Below are positions 1 to 11,165 of a DNA stretch of 64,000 nt, piece by piece. The position numbers and the translations under genes are program-made. Under the pieces are notes generated by a model that searched no databases, was not told the DNA's origin, and saw only the letters and a list, made by a program, of their open reading frames with translations. How positions within the stretch are numbered: position 1 is the stretch's first letter; each line of letters opens with the position of its first letter. The DNA is from Anniella stebbinsi (Eukaryota; Chordata; Lepidosauria; Squamata; Anniellidae): positions 274,358,310-274,422,309 of the forward strand of contig JARDYH010000002.1 of NCBI GenBank assembly GCA_029215795.1. Direction: 5' to 3'.

Positions 1-68
1 AAGTAGCCCTGCACCACACCACAGCGTATGAGGGCACTTGGAACAGGACTTCCAATAACCTTCAAAGG

Positions 69-388
69 TAGGATGACCATATGAAAAGGAGGACAGGGCT
101 CCTGTATCTTTAACAGTTGTGTAGAGAAGGGAATTTCAGCCAGTGTCATTTGTATGCAATTAGTTCCTGGTGCAATTCCCTCTTCATCACAACAGTTAAA
201 GTTGCAGGGGCCCTGCCTTCTTTTGGATATGGTCACTCTAGTATAGTGCCTGCAACTTTAACTGTTGTGATGAAGAGGGAATTTCACCAGGGACTAATTG
301 CATACAAATGACACTGGCTGAAATTCCCTTTTCTCTACAACTGTTAAAGTTACAGGAGCCCTGTCCTCCTTTTCAGATGGTCACCCTA
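69..388. mobile_element. Palindromic hAT-type MITE, copy 1
   Basis: Starts TAGGATGACCATATG and ends GATGGTCACCCTA, so the ends are inverted repeats of each other, and the body is itself an inverted repeat around about 230 (GAAGAGGGAATTTCACCAGG on one arm, its complement on the other). It has no coding capacity. The same family occurs at 509-822 and 31207-31526; the last has an 8-bp target duplication, which places the family with hAT. This copy has no matching outer duplication (TTCAAAGG on the left, ATTTAAAT on the right). Confidence 0.8.
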
Positions 389-508
389 ATTTAAATGGAA
401 TTTGCTTCTTTCCATGCACTTAAGCATGCTTAAGGAACACTTGCTAACCATAGCAAGTGTTCCTTAAGCATGCTTAAGTGCATGGAAGGAAGCAAATTCC
501 ATTTAAAT
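389..508. repeat. Near-perfect 120-bp palindrome between two MITEs
   Basis: Two 58-nt arms (389-446 and 451-508) with one mismatch and a 4-nt loop ACCA. Each arm begins or ends with the self-complementary ATTTAAAT that abuts the neighbouring MITE. Because the flanking MITEs are also inverted-repeat elements, the symmetry extends roughly over 69-822. It can form a long hairpin in RNA or a cruciform in DNA. Origin unknown. Confidence 0.9.
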
Positions 509-822
509 TAGGGTGACCATATGAAAAGGAGGACAAGGCTCCTGTATCTTTAACAGTTGTGTAGAGAAGGGAATTTCAGCTGGTGTCATTTGTATGCATG
601 CAGCACCTGGTGAAATTCCCTCTTCATCACTGTAGTTAAAGCTGCAGGAGCCCTGCCCGCTTTTGAACCTGGTCACTCTAGTATAGCTCCTGCAGCTTTA
701 ACTACAGTGATGAAGAGGGAATTTCACCAGGTGCTGCATGCATACAAATGACACCAGCTGAAATTCCCTTCTCTACACAACTGTTAAAAGTTACAGGAGC
801 CCTGTCCTCCTTGGTCACCCTA
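509..822. mobile_element. Palindromic hAT-type MITE, copy 2
   Basis: Starts TAGGGTGACCATATG and ends TTGGTCACCCTA. The internal sequence differs from copy 1 (TGCATGCAGCACCTGG in place of TGCAATTAGTTCCTGG), so it appears to be another subfamily rather than a simple duplicate of 69-388. Non-coding. Confidence 0.8.
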
Positions 823-1369
823 GGGAAGCCCCAGCAGGTAAGTGCCCCGCGCACCCGCCCCCCCCCCCGCCCCGCGCTCCTTACCTGCTGCTGCTGGGGT
901 GTCCACTTCCCTCCGTGCTCGGAATCTACTGAGAAACAGGCTTCCTGGCCTGTCTCTCAGCAGCGCACCGAGTGATGACGTCATCACCCGGCGCGCTACT
1001 GAGGGACAGGCCGCGAAGGCTGTTTCTCAGTAGATTCTGAGCACCGGTGGGAAGCCCCAGCAGGTAAGTGCCCCGCGCCCCGCGCCCCCCCCCCGCCGTG
1101 CACCCCTGCGCCGCCCCCCCCCGCCGCACGCCCCCGTGCCGCCGCCCCCCCGCCCCGCGCCCCCGCGCCGCCTCCCCCCCCCCCACGCTCCTTACCTGCT
1201 GCTGCTGGGCGTCCATTTCTCTCCTATCTTGGAATCTACTGAGAAACAGGCTTCCTGGCCTGTCTCTCAGCAGCGCGCCGAGTGATGACGTCATCACCCG
1301 GAGCGCTACTGAGGGACAGGCCGTGAAGCCTGTTTCTCAGTAGATTCCGAGCACCGGCGGGAAACGGAC
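823..1369. repeat. GC-rich tandem units made of inverted repeats, with CRE-like centres
   Basis: Two tandem units start at 823 and 1049 with GGGAAGCCCCAGCAGGTAAG; a third partial start is near 1358. Each unit holds C-rich low-complexity sequence, then an inverted repeat with arms containing ATCTACTGAGAAACAGGC and its near-complement CTGTTTCTCAGTAGATTC. The centre is the perfect palindrome GTGATGACGTCATCAC (972-987 and 1282-1297), which contains the CRE/ATF consensus TGACGTCA. Open frames here are shadows of the GC-rich repeat. Confidence 0.8.
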
Positions 1370-1609
1370 GCCCCAGCCGGTAGGTGCCTCATGTTGCCAG
1401 CCTCCCGCCACCGCTGCGTGATCCCCCGCCACCCCGGTTTGCCCCCGCCGCCCCCCGGTTGGCCCGGTTCGCCCCAGGGCCATCTGGTCACCGTTTTGGG
1501 GGGCTAAATTTCCAGATTTGGCCCCCCAAAATGGTTTTTCCGCCCGGATGCGGATTTGCACCCCATTTCCCGGGCATGTCCGGACAAATCCGGGTGTCTA
1601 GTCACCCTA
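1370..1609. mobile_element. Terminal piece of a hAT-like element
   Basis: Ends CTAGTCACCCTA at 1609, the same kind of terminus as the MITEs at 69-822, and contains a short inverted repeat (GGGGGGCTAAATTTCCAG against TTTGGCCCCCCAAAA, about 1497-1530). A matching left end is not clear. It may be the right end of a composite element that includes the tandem units. Unclassified. Confidence 0.4.
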
Positions 1610-3682
1610 CATTTGATGGTGTTGTGAAGTGGGAAGGAAGAAAAAATGCTTTGGGCTTCCTGTTCTTCTAGGACACTTGTTTTATCTTCTCCGTTCAGGA
1701 GATGCACAAGCTGTCCCCACATACTTTTGCGCGTCGCCAAGTGAAGGATGTGAAAAGTGCCCTTGCACTTCCCGTTGCTTTGCAGTACCATCTTGTCTAA
1801 AGCCACTAGTATAAGGCTCAGTCTGCAAATTTTTATCATGGGTTTCAACAAGATAACCAGTCAGTACTTATTGGCTGAGAAGTACTCAGCATGACAGCAA
1901 GTTAAAATAAATCCCAGCCAGTGCCAAGGGAAAAGAAAGAGGGATGGGGACACAGCACAGGTGGTGCCATAGGGGTGGCAGGCATGACAAGCGCCTCCTC
2001 CCCTAGAATCCTGAACCCCTCTGGTTACTTGAAAGGCACTTTTCACAAGCACGTCCCCTTGTAATGCCAGGTGTCCTATTTTAACCTGCACAGTCCTCTT
2101 TATAACTTCTGTCCGGTTTAACATCCTCTTTCTTTCTCTGCCTGTTTTCTCCTATATAATCTGTCTTTTTAAGAATTTATTCTTTGGATGGGAAATTCAT
2201 TGCATTGTCTTTTCTAAAATTTTAAATCTAGTAAATATTTCTAAATTTGCATATATACATGTAAATTAGTGTACGGAAATTTGATGCAAAATTTGACTGG
2301 TTTTCGGTAGTGCATACTCTCTTTTTTGGTGTTGTATAAGAAGCCACCATAAATTTGTCCTTTTGTGCACCAACCCTCCCCCCCCTCCAAATATTTTTTT
2401 CAAACGACACTTCTGTGGAGAAGGAAGGCTGAGAAAGAAGCCACTAGTTGCAATCCGGTGGTTCAGATTCACACACTGAGATTGGTGTGTTGGGGAGAGT
2501 TGCCTTTTCTTTACATGCAGGATAACACTGCACAACAGGCAATACCTGGGCATATGTGGGTTTCCTCCTCTATAAAAATAAAATGGGAGTCACCTATACA
2601 TGTAGAACATATAAATATAAATGTATATAGGAGTAACAGCGATTCATTTGAACACTCCTTGAATTCACTGAGATCAATGCTCAATAATGTGATATTTTCT
2701 AGTGCAAGCTGACAAAAGAATGCAATAATATTACAGCACTTATCTTATTAGCAAGTGGGCACCTTGCTTAGACAGAACTGTGTCTCCTGCTGTCATTTCA
2801 CAGCCTGATACTTTAAAATATATTCCCTTGAAAGACAATTAGTTGAAGTCAATTAGAGTGACATGAAAAGACATCTTAGAGGAGCTCTGCCATATGTAGC
2901 ACAGGCAAAGGAACTATTGAAAAGTACACCTTTATGAAGCAGGTCTCAATATTGCATCCTCTATTGGGTACAGCTTTTCTATTCTTTTTATTGATCTGTT
3001 CATGCCTTTTATTTCATGTGGTTGCATTCAAGGGCAGACAAATTTGTCTCTGGCATTTAACTAATAAATATACCTTTTTCCTGGAAATATTATTTTACTT
3101 TGTAACTTTTAGAGGCATAAAACACTGGTGTGTTCAGCTTCACAAAGTCCAAAGGCCACTAGGTTGGAGCCAATAATGTGGCTATTTAAATCACCCCCTT
3201 TAGGATTGCATGGGAGTGCAATATATAGTTATACTTAAGTATCTTAAAACTATTACAATTCAAACTGAGATAATTAATCAACTAAGATTCTTTAATTGGG
3301 TTATAGCAGTAGTTGTAGTAGTAGTGCTAATAGAAGTATTTGCAGCCTAATGAGCGTCACTCTGTATTAGATAATGCTGACTAGAAAAGTGAAATTAAGG
3401 TGACCCACTAGCTAAAATCATTATCGTCATCCTAATACTGTTCTCTAAGTTCCCACTGAACTCTCATAAGCCATGTAGGGCATCCCATGTAAAAACACAT
3501 TGCATTAAAGAACCATATTTCTAAGAAATGGGATAACCAGATTACTAATCCAACAAATTCACAAATTCACATAGACCACAGCCATCTGAAACCAACCTGA
3601 ACACTTTCTGATCAGGGAAGATAAAGCGGGGACTGAGTTTGCCCCATCACCACAGCTCACCGTGGCTTGTATATGTGTGTGT
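1610..3682. other. Intronic sequence, nothing recognised
   Basis: AT-rich intron with short T and C runs. No recognisable transposon end, exon or RNA gene. Frames in this stretch are short and unlike any protein I know. Confidence 0.5.
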
Positions 3683-3880
3683 CGGCAGCCATTTTTAATA
3701 TTCAACCCCCGGTGGAGGGTTGCCATGGTTTGCCATGTTGTCTGAAACCTACAGTGGTCTGTTGCAGGGTTATTTGATTGTTGTATAACCTTGAAACAGC
3801 CCCTGCCCTTTGGGTTCAGATGACACAATAAATCATGCCAATCCCCTGCCATGAGTTGAATATTCAAAATGGCCTCCGGC
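3683..3880. mobile_element. Short inverted-repeat element (MITE-like)
   Basis: Terminal arms GGCAGCCATTTTTAATATTC (from 3684) and GAATATTCAAAATGGCCTCC (to about 3877) are reverse complements with few mismatches. The inside is non-coding. I saw no clear target duplication, so the class is undecided. Confidence 0.55.
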
Positions 3881-5078
3881 ACACATCAAACCCATCATGA
3901 CATAAATAAATCATGATTGGCTGTAGTGATCATGCGAACTGGCTTCCAGGGGCAGAATTGAGTACCCCCTCTCTCTCTCTCCCTCACTCGTTCATGGCTT
4001 ATGTATCAAGAAAAGAAGTAATACTCAAAGAATCAATTCATGTGTATGATTCCTCATCCCACTAGGACTGCATACACAGAGGCCTGCTGAACATTCATAA
4101 TGTTCTAACATAACATAGAAGGCTTTTCTATTGTAATAAATGCTACTGAATTATCAAAAATAATGTACAGAAGTTATAGATGTTATAAGAAGTTACTATT
4201 TAAACTTTAGACTTTTTAGGCATCTTCCCATTTATGCCTCTCAACAACCTTTGTTTCTGTTCATTTATTCCCCCAAAAAATTATAGAAGTCATTCTGGTT
4301 TCATAGAGAAGATTAAACTATAATGCACAGTTGTAAGACTTTCTATTAAGATCATTCAGGCAGAAGAATGTCTAAGTGGCAATTATAGCAGCCCTTATCA
4401 TCAATTTGCTGGAATGTACGGATTTTTGAAAAGCAAGAACATCTTTCCAAGTTATAAGACTAATGCTTCCAGCTGGTCTGCCAGGGGGACATTATTTCTA
4501 TACTTAATAAGTATGTTTATTGAAACACTGTTCATGAGCTAGTCTTTCCAACCAACCTTTGCAGCCTGCTTTCTTCAGTCATATAAAAGCTGTAGTTTGC
4601 GTAATATTTCCTGTGAAATAATGCTAAATGTGGAAAGTTGCAACAATTTACAACAGACAGTATCCAGCTGGGCCACTGTGCTCCTGCTGATCGTGTTGAG
4701 CCAGCTAGAGTGACCGATGGTGCAACGGGGATTTAGCAGTTGTAAAAGTAACACGGAAACAAGCGAGCTCTCTTCTGCGAGCTCCACTAATCTGCCGTGT
4801 TCTGGAAATAGGTGTTTCCACTCATTCCCAGGTGCTTTTATAATTTCTAAATGACCACTGTGGTCGCTCCCACTGATGCATGGGTACAATAGGATAATGA
4901 CCCAGAGGGAGGAAGCAAGCAGACTTTCCATTGCCCTCTCCTTCGTTCCTCATGCAGTTGGCCTCTGGAACAAACATTCAAGAGGTTGCAACTGCTATTA
5001 CAATGAGGCCACAGAACCCTAACCTGGGATACAACAGCTTTGCTTCAAGGACAACAATGGGTCAACTTGCACTTCCTC
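3881..5078. other. Intronic sequence, nothing recognised
   Basis: Contains a short CT-rich run near 3967 and otherwise featureless AT-rich intron. The 118-codon minus-strand frame at 4575-4931 has no recognisable motif and is treated as chance. Confidence 0.5.
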
Positions 5079-5310
5079 ATGTTCATGAAATTGTCCTTCA
5101 GAAATATTCTTGCTGATGTATTAGGCTACCAGGGGAATCAGCTCCACCTATCCCATTGCAGGCCCATTTTCTCTCTCAGTCACCAACCCATTTGACATGA
5201 AAGACAATGCGAATAATCATGGATGTCAGAGAAATCTGCAATGGAACCAATGAGTTTGGATCTTCATGAATCCAACCAGCAGATTCTGCAGTGAACTGGC
5301 TTTTCCTTGT
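5079..5310 (+). repeat. 232-bp direct repeat, copy A
   Basis: Matches 8367-8598 in the same orientation over 232 bp without gaps, with 8 differences by eye (about 96.5% identity). The similarity stops abruptly at both edges. The copies lie 3.3 kb apart with the 75-nt PRKG1 exon between them. It could be an uncharacterised dispersed repeat or a local duplication; the sequence alone does not decide. Confidence 0.9.
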
Positions 5311-5560
5311 TAGGCAGAGTCTGCGGACTTGCACACCATTTTTCCTAACCTTTGGGAATTTTGCATAAATAATATAGAAAAATATGCATTTTTTAAAAAA
5401 TCTGCCAAGAATGTACATTTGTGAAAACGTGCATTTTGGGAGGGATTTCTGCGGGGGGGGGGGGGGGGATTTGCACATGTGCATGTACAAATTTGCCCAA
5501 ATCTGCATTTGCGCAAATTTGGAAATGGGAAGACGACGGAACAAAAAGTGCTTGACAACC
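5311..5560. repeat. Degenerate GCA/TTT-type repeat with a poly-G run
   Basis: Loosely repeating TGCATTTTT / AATTTGCAC motifs, interrupted by a run of 16 G (5453-5468). Similar loose repeats occur near 46000 and 60240-60360. Probably a decayed dispersed repeat. Confidence 0.4.
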
Positions 5561-5953
5561 TGCAAACTACAGACAGAACAGAGTTTTCACAATCTGTACA
5601 TCCCACAAATACTAGCTCAGGTCTTTACTGCCTCTGACTTACCAAGCCAAATGCAGCCCAACAGCCACGTATTGTGGCCTGTGGATTTTTATTTGTCTGG
5701 CTTTATTTATTGTCTCTAATAATTCCATGTAATCTGTTCTGTGCCTTTGGAAGATGACATGATAAAAAAATATTAATTACTAGGAGTGATTTTTTTTTCA
5801 TTTTATTTTTTATGGTTTCCTTTTATGACACTAAAGGAATGCTTTCAAAAACTACCTTAATTGGATTTTTTTTGCCCCCTTTAAAAAAATGTAGCATAAA
5901 GGCAGAGAAGTTGAAAAGAATATTAAAAAGTTCAAGGCATTAATTGACACTTA

Positions 5954-6049
<96 letters not shown>

Positions 6050-6162
6050 TTAAAGAAAATGTCTGTAATATAATGAAAGCACTTCAAACATGACTCATTA
6101 CATAAGTCCTGTCAAGAAACTACCAAATCACCACAAAGAAGATAACACAGAAATGGAATTAA

Positions 6163-6272
6163 GGCACAATCCTATGACCATTTAGACAGACAAAAGTCCC
6201 ACAACTCCCAACATTCCCCATGCTAAGAGTTGTAGGACTTGTTTCGGTCTAAATATGAATAGGATTGCACCC
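6163..6272. mobile_element. Harbinger-like MITE with TAA target duplication
   Basis: Ends GGCACAATCCTATG and AATAGGATTGCACCC are inverted repeats, directly flanked by TAA at 6160-6162 and 6273-6275. A 3-bp TWA duplication is characteristic of PIF/Harbinger insertion (established). The interior is an imperfect hairpin around CAACTCCCAACATTCCCC. Non-coding, 110 bp, 133 bp upstream of the exon in gene orientation. Confidence 0.75.
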
Positions 6273-6289
6273 TAAATCAACAATGCCAT

Positions 6290-7036
6290 GGATCAGAATC
6301 TGCCCCCCCCCCGGAAACAGGGGCTATTGATGTCTGTGGAAGGTTTCTGATCCAGCGGAATATTTCTGCTGATGAAGTAGAGAAGGAGGGGATCCTCGCT
6401 GATTCAAACTCCCCTGCAGAAGGGTGACCTTTTGGAATGGCGTGATAGGTGGTGGTGGAGGCTGCAGTGGGAGGGGGGAATCAGCAAATATTGCCTCCCC
6501 CTCCACTGCCAGCTGGAGCATGCTAAGGGGAACCCCACTCAGGGAGTGCTCCTATTGGAGGAGGGAAACCCTGGATCCAGCCCATTAATTTCATTATATG
6601 CAATTAAAAATCAGTGGATGGTAGATGATTAAAGAGGCAACAAATGAGATCCAACTATTCAACCTAACTTTAAGAATAGCTTTTAAGATTGAAGTAAGTT
6701 AAGTGAGTTATCTTAATTAAAATAGATGTTTATCAACCAACCAAGCCTTGAATCTGACTACTGGTTCTTTGTCTTCAGCAGCAGTAGTTTGCAAAATTTC
6801 AACGGAACCCTTTTTCCAATCAATAATTTAGTAAGAGGCCTCATTATCTAAAACAAAAATGTGACATGTGAAATAAAAGAATTATAACTAAAGGGAGAAT
6901 AGAAATTAAAAGGTTTAGAAAAGCAGACGTGTCATCACTTTGGTAGTCCAAAGCTATAAAGAAACAAGGAGCTTCTAATAATTAGAACATGTTGTTACAG
7001 CTTTGGGCCTCTGCAGAATTATTGAAAAACTGTCTA
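6290..7036. other. Intron with a GC-rich patch (6300-6580)
   Basis: 6300-6580 is GC-rich with partial inverted similarity (CTGATTCAAACTCCCC and GGGGGGAATCAGCAAA), which suggests a decayed MITE without definable ends. The rest is plain AT-rich intron. Confidence 0.35.
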
Positions 7037-7440
7037 TATGCAGGGAAAGCCCTGTGGTAGTTGCAGATCTGCGCTGTGTCGGTTAGACAATGCAGCCGCA
7101 GCTTGGCAGCCACCATGGGACTTACCCATGAAGCTGCAGTTTGAAAAAGTCGGGATTTACCGCTGTCTGTTCAGGGGCCAATCTGGGGGCAGTGCCTGGT
7201 GGAAGGCGACTGACGATTGCTCACCTTCCACCAAGAAAGAGCGGGAATGGGTCTGGTACCCGGACAGCTGCCCAGAAATCCTGTGCTCCCTCCTCGGCCT
7301 TGGGATTACCCAACACCACCCCAAGAGTGGGAAAGCGCAGGTTTGAGAGAGAGAGAGACGGCCAACCTGGTGCCATGAAGACAGCCTCCCAGTCTTGTTT
7401 TCCAATAAAGTTTTTGTTTTTCATTAAAGATTGATTCAAC
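7037..7440 (+). repeat. Unclassified GC-rich repeat with AATAAA at its end
   Basis: A compositionally distinct block ending in CCAATAAAGTTTTTG (AATAAA at 7404-7409). It shares a diverged core with the element at about 18005-18550 (GAAAAAGTCGGGATTTACCG here, AAAAAGTCGTGGACTTACTG there), so it is probably a dispersed repeat. Frames of 102 and 97 codons exist but overlap in several frames and resemble nothing known. Confidence 0.4.
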
Positions 7441-8366
7441 TACTGAGAACCCCTGCACATACAGACCACCAGAGGATTCTGAGGTCTGTTCTAGGTGGCA
7501 TGCTGGCCAGGCCTCTTGAGACTTGCTGTTGCTCTTAGAGAACTGAGTGTGTGCCCTAGAATACACCCATCTGACTTCTGCATCTCTGACCTTTTGGGAA
7601 AGATAACCAGTGGTGCACAAGTAATCTTTTAGGAAGCTTGTCTGCCATTACCGATATTCTAGTTGAAGACACCTGGTAAATTCATAAAGAATACAATTTC
7701 CTAGTTTGAAAACTATTTCTCTTCAGTTTTCAAAACACAACTGGAGGACGCACTAGAAACACAACTGATTCAACAATAAAAACTTATACCAATGTCATAG
7801 ATTTCCCTAGGATAATACAGAAACACTGTACTTTTGATTGCAAAATATTTTCTTGTCGGAAGCATTCACTCTTTTGTAGAATTTCAGTATCCAGAATTCA
7901 TGAAAGGTAGGTTCTTAATGCAGACATAGCCTCAACAATCCTGACATCAGTCCCTGGACTGGTATTACACTGGTTACCTATTGCGAACGTTGCAATATCC
8001 CCCCTTCCTGTTACTTCCTAATTCTCTTTCTCTGGTCAGAGTCGTTATATTCTAAAACGCCTTAACTTGATAAAAAGTCTTTGTGTGCTGTATGCCCTTC
8101 TCCATGAGGAAAAAGTAACTAGGCTGCATTTTGCTTTAGAATGTAGTGTCTCCCTTACCAACCTGACGTGGCCCTTGCAACCAATGTCCTGTTTTGTTTT
8201 CAATCAAATGGATATGGAGATTCCACACTCAGATGAACACAGATAAATCCGTTACTGTGAGAAATGTGAGGGGAGATACTGTGAGGGAAGATACACAGAA
8301 ATACTGTGAGGGGAGAGTGATCATGAGTCTGAGAATTATGTTGTGTTGATAGTGCTCCTGAATGTA
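7441..8366. other. Intronic sequence, nothing recognised
   Basis: No transposon ends, exons or RNA genes recognised. Near 8270-8310 a short GTGAGGGGAGATACT-like unit is repeated about twice. Confidence 0.5.
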
Positions 8367-8598
8367 ATGTTCATGAAATTGTCCTTCAGAAATATTGTTG
8401 CTGATGTATTAGGCTACCAGGGGAATCAGCTCCACCTATTCCATTGCAGGCCCATTTTATCTCTCAGTCACCAACCCATTTGACATGAAAGACAATGCGA
8501 ATAATCATGGATGTCGGATAAATCTGCAATGGAACCAATGAGTTTGGATTTTCATGAATCCGACCAGCGGATTCTGCAGTGAACTGGCTTTTCCTTGT
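8367..8598 (+). repeat. 232-bp direct repeat, copy B
   Basis: Second copy of the block at 5079-5310, same orientation, 8 substitutions, no indels. Flanks differ from those of copy A on both sides. Confidence 0.9.
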
Positions 8599-8842
8599 AT
8601 TTGGCATCAGATCTAGTTTGGCCTGTTGCAGATAGTTCTATGGCCAGTAATTAAGCCTAGCTGCCTTCTTAAGACATTTGTGTACCTGCCTGATTCTGGG
8701 TGGCTCCAACGTATTTCAAAGAAGGGCTGAAAGAAGAATCACAAGTGAGTCCCACATTTATTTCTGGCCAGGTAACATGCAAAGCAGACTTATCTGCGAA
8801 CAACAGCCTTCTGGGGATTGGAAACAAATATAATGTCCCCTA

Positions 8843-8915
8843 AGTTAACTAACAAATAAGTAGATAAGAATGGGATAGTGTGTAAAGCTATCTGCTTATT
8901 TGTTAGTCACTAACT
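8843..8915. repeat. Inverted repeat (hairpin)
   Basis: Arms GTTAACTAACAAATAAGTAG (from 8844) and CTGCTTATTTGTTAGTCACT (from 8892) pair with few mismatches across a 22-nt loop. Possibly the core of an old MITE; ends not definable. Confidence 0.6.
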
Positions 8916-9040
8916 TTGTAAAGTATGCTTGACATGGGTTGGATCTTGGATGATTACTTATGAAAGCATATTGCAAAAATAGTCAGGCTTAACCCCCACC
9001 CCCAACCAGGCTTTTATCTCACGTACTTATCAAAGCAAAC

Positions 9041-9850
9041 AATCATAGAATCATAGAATAGTAGAGTTGGAAGGGGCCTATAAGGCCATCGAGTCCAACC
9101 CCCTGCTCAATGCAGGAATCCACCTTAAAACATCCCTGAAAGATGGTTGTCCAACTGCCTCTTGAATGTCTCTAATGTGGGAGAGCCCACCACCTCCCTA
9201 GGTAATTGGTTCCATTGTTGTATTGCTCTAACAATCAGGAAGTTTTTCCTGATGTCCAGTTGGGATCTGGCTTCCTGTAACTTGAGCCCATTATTCCGTG
9301 TCCTGCACTCTGGGATGATCGAGAAGAGATCCTGGCCTTCCTCCATGTGACAACCTTTCAAGTATTTGAAGAGTGCTATCATATCTCCCCTCAATCTTCT
9401 CTTCTCCAGGCTAAACATGCCCAGTTCTTTCAGTCTCTCCTCATAGGGCTTTGTTTTCAGACACATGATCATCCTTGTTGCCCTCCTCTGAACACGCTCC
9501 AGATTGTCTGCATCCTTCTTGAAGTGTGGTGCCCAGAACTGCACGCAATACTCAAGATGGAGCCTACTCAGTGCTGAATAGAGGGAAACCAGTGCCTTGC
9601 GCGATAAGGAAGCTATTAATGCAGCCCAAAATAGCATTTGCTTTTTTTGCAGCCAAATCACACTGTTGGCTCATATTCAGCTTGTGATCTACAACAATTC
9701 CAAGATCCTTCTCACTTGTCGTATTGATTAGCCAAGTATCCCCCATCTTGTAACTGTGCATTTGGTTTCTTTTTCCTAGGTGTAGAACCTGACATGGATA
9801 TGTCTTTGGTAAAATCAGCCATAATCTGATATCATGGAGACCATGCTCCA
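9041..9850 (-). mobile_element. CR1 LINE 3' end, 5'-truncated
   Basis: On the minus strand the reading continues from a frame with VLHLGKRN, SYKMGDTWL and DLGIVVDHKLNMSQQCDLAA to HLEYCVQFWAPHF, LERVQRRATRMI, YEERLKELGMFSLEKRRLRGD and AIQQWNQLPREVV. This is the typical C-terminal end of CR1 ORF2, downstream of the reverse-transcriptase domain. A frameshift near 9600 separates the two parts. The element ends in the CR1-type short repeat ATTCTATGATTCTATGATT (complement at 9041-9060). It is a dead copy of the chicken-repeat-1 family common in reptiles and birds. Confidence 0.93.
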
Positions 9851-10221
9851 AGTGTTACTACATATCAGTGAAACAAGCAATACACTTGCCAATACAATAG
9901 TAGCAAGACCAAATTTTTAGTTCCCATTTTAAGTGGAAAAAGAGGGGAAGGATCACACCTAAAATTGTATTTTTAAATAAAAAAAAATTAGAACATTAAT
10001 CCTTAGCAGATCGAGTATTAATAGTTATTTATCGTGCATATTTTTTTGGCATGAATAAGGAATGCAAACATATTGAGGACATGGGTCAGAAAAGTAAGTT
10101 CTTATGGTTAGGTATTACTTTGAGAAACAAGGTGGGAATGTTAATCATTATCACAACAAAAGTATCAAGGTACAATTAATTAACAATTCTTTTTCGTTCA
10201 GTTGTCCTGAATGAAATATAC
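9851..10221. other. Intronic sequence, nothing recognised
   Basis: AT-rich intron with A runs near 9978. No element recognised. Confidence 0.5.
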
Positions 10222-10796
10222 AGCAGAATCTTATAGATATCTACTCAGAAATAAGTCTCGTTGAGTTCAATACAGTTTACTCCCAGGTAAATGGGTATAG
10301 GGGCATGTCTACACCAGCCCTATATCCTGGGGTAGTCCCTGGATCATCCCTGTAAGTCCGATGACACGAAGGGGATCCCAGGAGCAACCAGGGACAACCA
10401 GGGACTTTCCCAGGGATATAGGAAACCCCAGAAAACCCAATTTTTCCGTGGTCCTTAGAACATCCTACAGGGTGCACGCCATGTGGCCGCTGCTCTTAGG
10501 TTGTCCTGTCCTCCCAGCGAGTAGCAGGGCACTTAAAATGGGCATGGAGCTGCACGGAGGCAGTGCATGCCCAGCAAGGGTGGGGAGTGGGTTCGGGGGG
10601 GGGGTTGTTACCTTTTGCAGAGAAGTGCAGTTGCGCTCCTTCTCACTCTTTAGGAAAAATGGCGGCCGTGACATCCTTCCTGGATGTCGTGCGGCGATGT
10701 AGACAGAGGGGGAGGATTGTGGAAGCAGGTAAGTCTGAGATCATCCCCCTTCCCTTTACACCTGTAGGTGTAGATGAGCCCTAGGATTGCAGCCAA
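10222..10796. mobile_element. MITE of the AATCCTATG family, split by an insertion
   Basis: The left part (10222-10299) contains CTACTCAGAAATAAGTC and ACTCCCAGGTAAATGG; the right part resumes at 10784 with GGATTGCAGCC. Joined, the parts form the usual MITE with ends related to GCAATCCTAT. A related intact copy is at 63353-63442. The 482-bp block between the parts is a later insertion. Confidence 0.65.
10300..10781. mobile_element. TA-flanked non-autonomous element inserted in a MITE
   Basis: Ends GGGGCATGTCTACACCAG and TGTAGGTGTAGATGAGCCC are imperfect inverted repeats, and the insertion is bounded by TA at 10298-10299 and 10782-10783. The inside is GC-rich with no credible coding. A TA duplication fits Tc1/mariner-type insertion, but the ends also resemble the ATCTACAC family at 47878-48010. 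Superfamily therefore tentative. Confidence 0.6.
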
Positions 10797-11165
10797 GGGG
10801 AACTAAAAGCAAACATTTCAGCAACTCTCTGAACTAATGATAAAAAGTTGCTGCTCTCAAATATAAAAAAAGCCACATCAAAAGGATTTCATAACTTTTG
10901 ACATGTGGAATTATATGTTTCCTTATTATCTTCTCTGGCCATTCATCTGTTTCCTTCTTTACCTGTCATTCATGATTCATAATTAAGAAGAACACATACA
11001 CACACACGCACACACATAATTATGATATATTTATTTTCTAAATAGTCAATCATTGCACACCAGCACCCTTGGCTAATTGCAGCAAAATGTGCATCCTAGA
11101 ACCATTAAGTTATAAATCAAATAACATTTTCTGAATAATAATGAAGAACATGACATATCTGATTA
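10797..11165. other. Intronic sequence with a short CA repeat
   Basis: Only an interrupted (CA)n near 10994-11015 is notable. No element or exon recognised. Confidence 0.5.

Noticed and set aside
926..1343. Overlapping 91-123-codon frames on both strands in the GC-rich tandem repeat
   Set aside because: They follow the GC-rich low-complexity repeat in several frames, contain proline/arginine runs and duplicate with the repeat unit; no protein motif.
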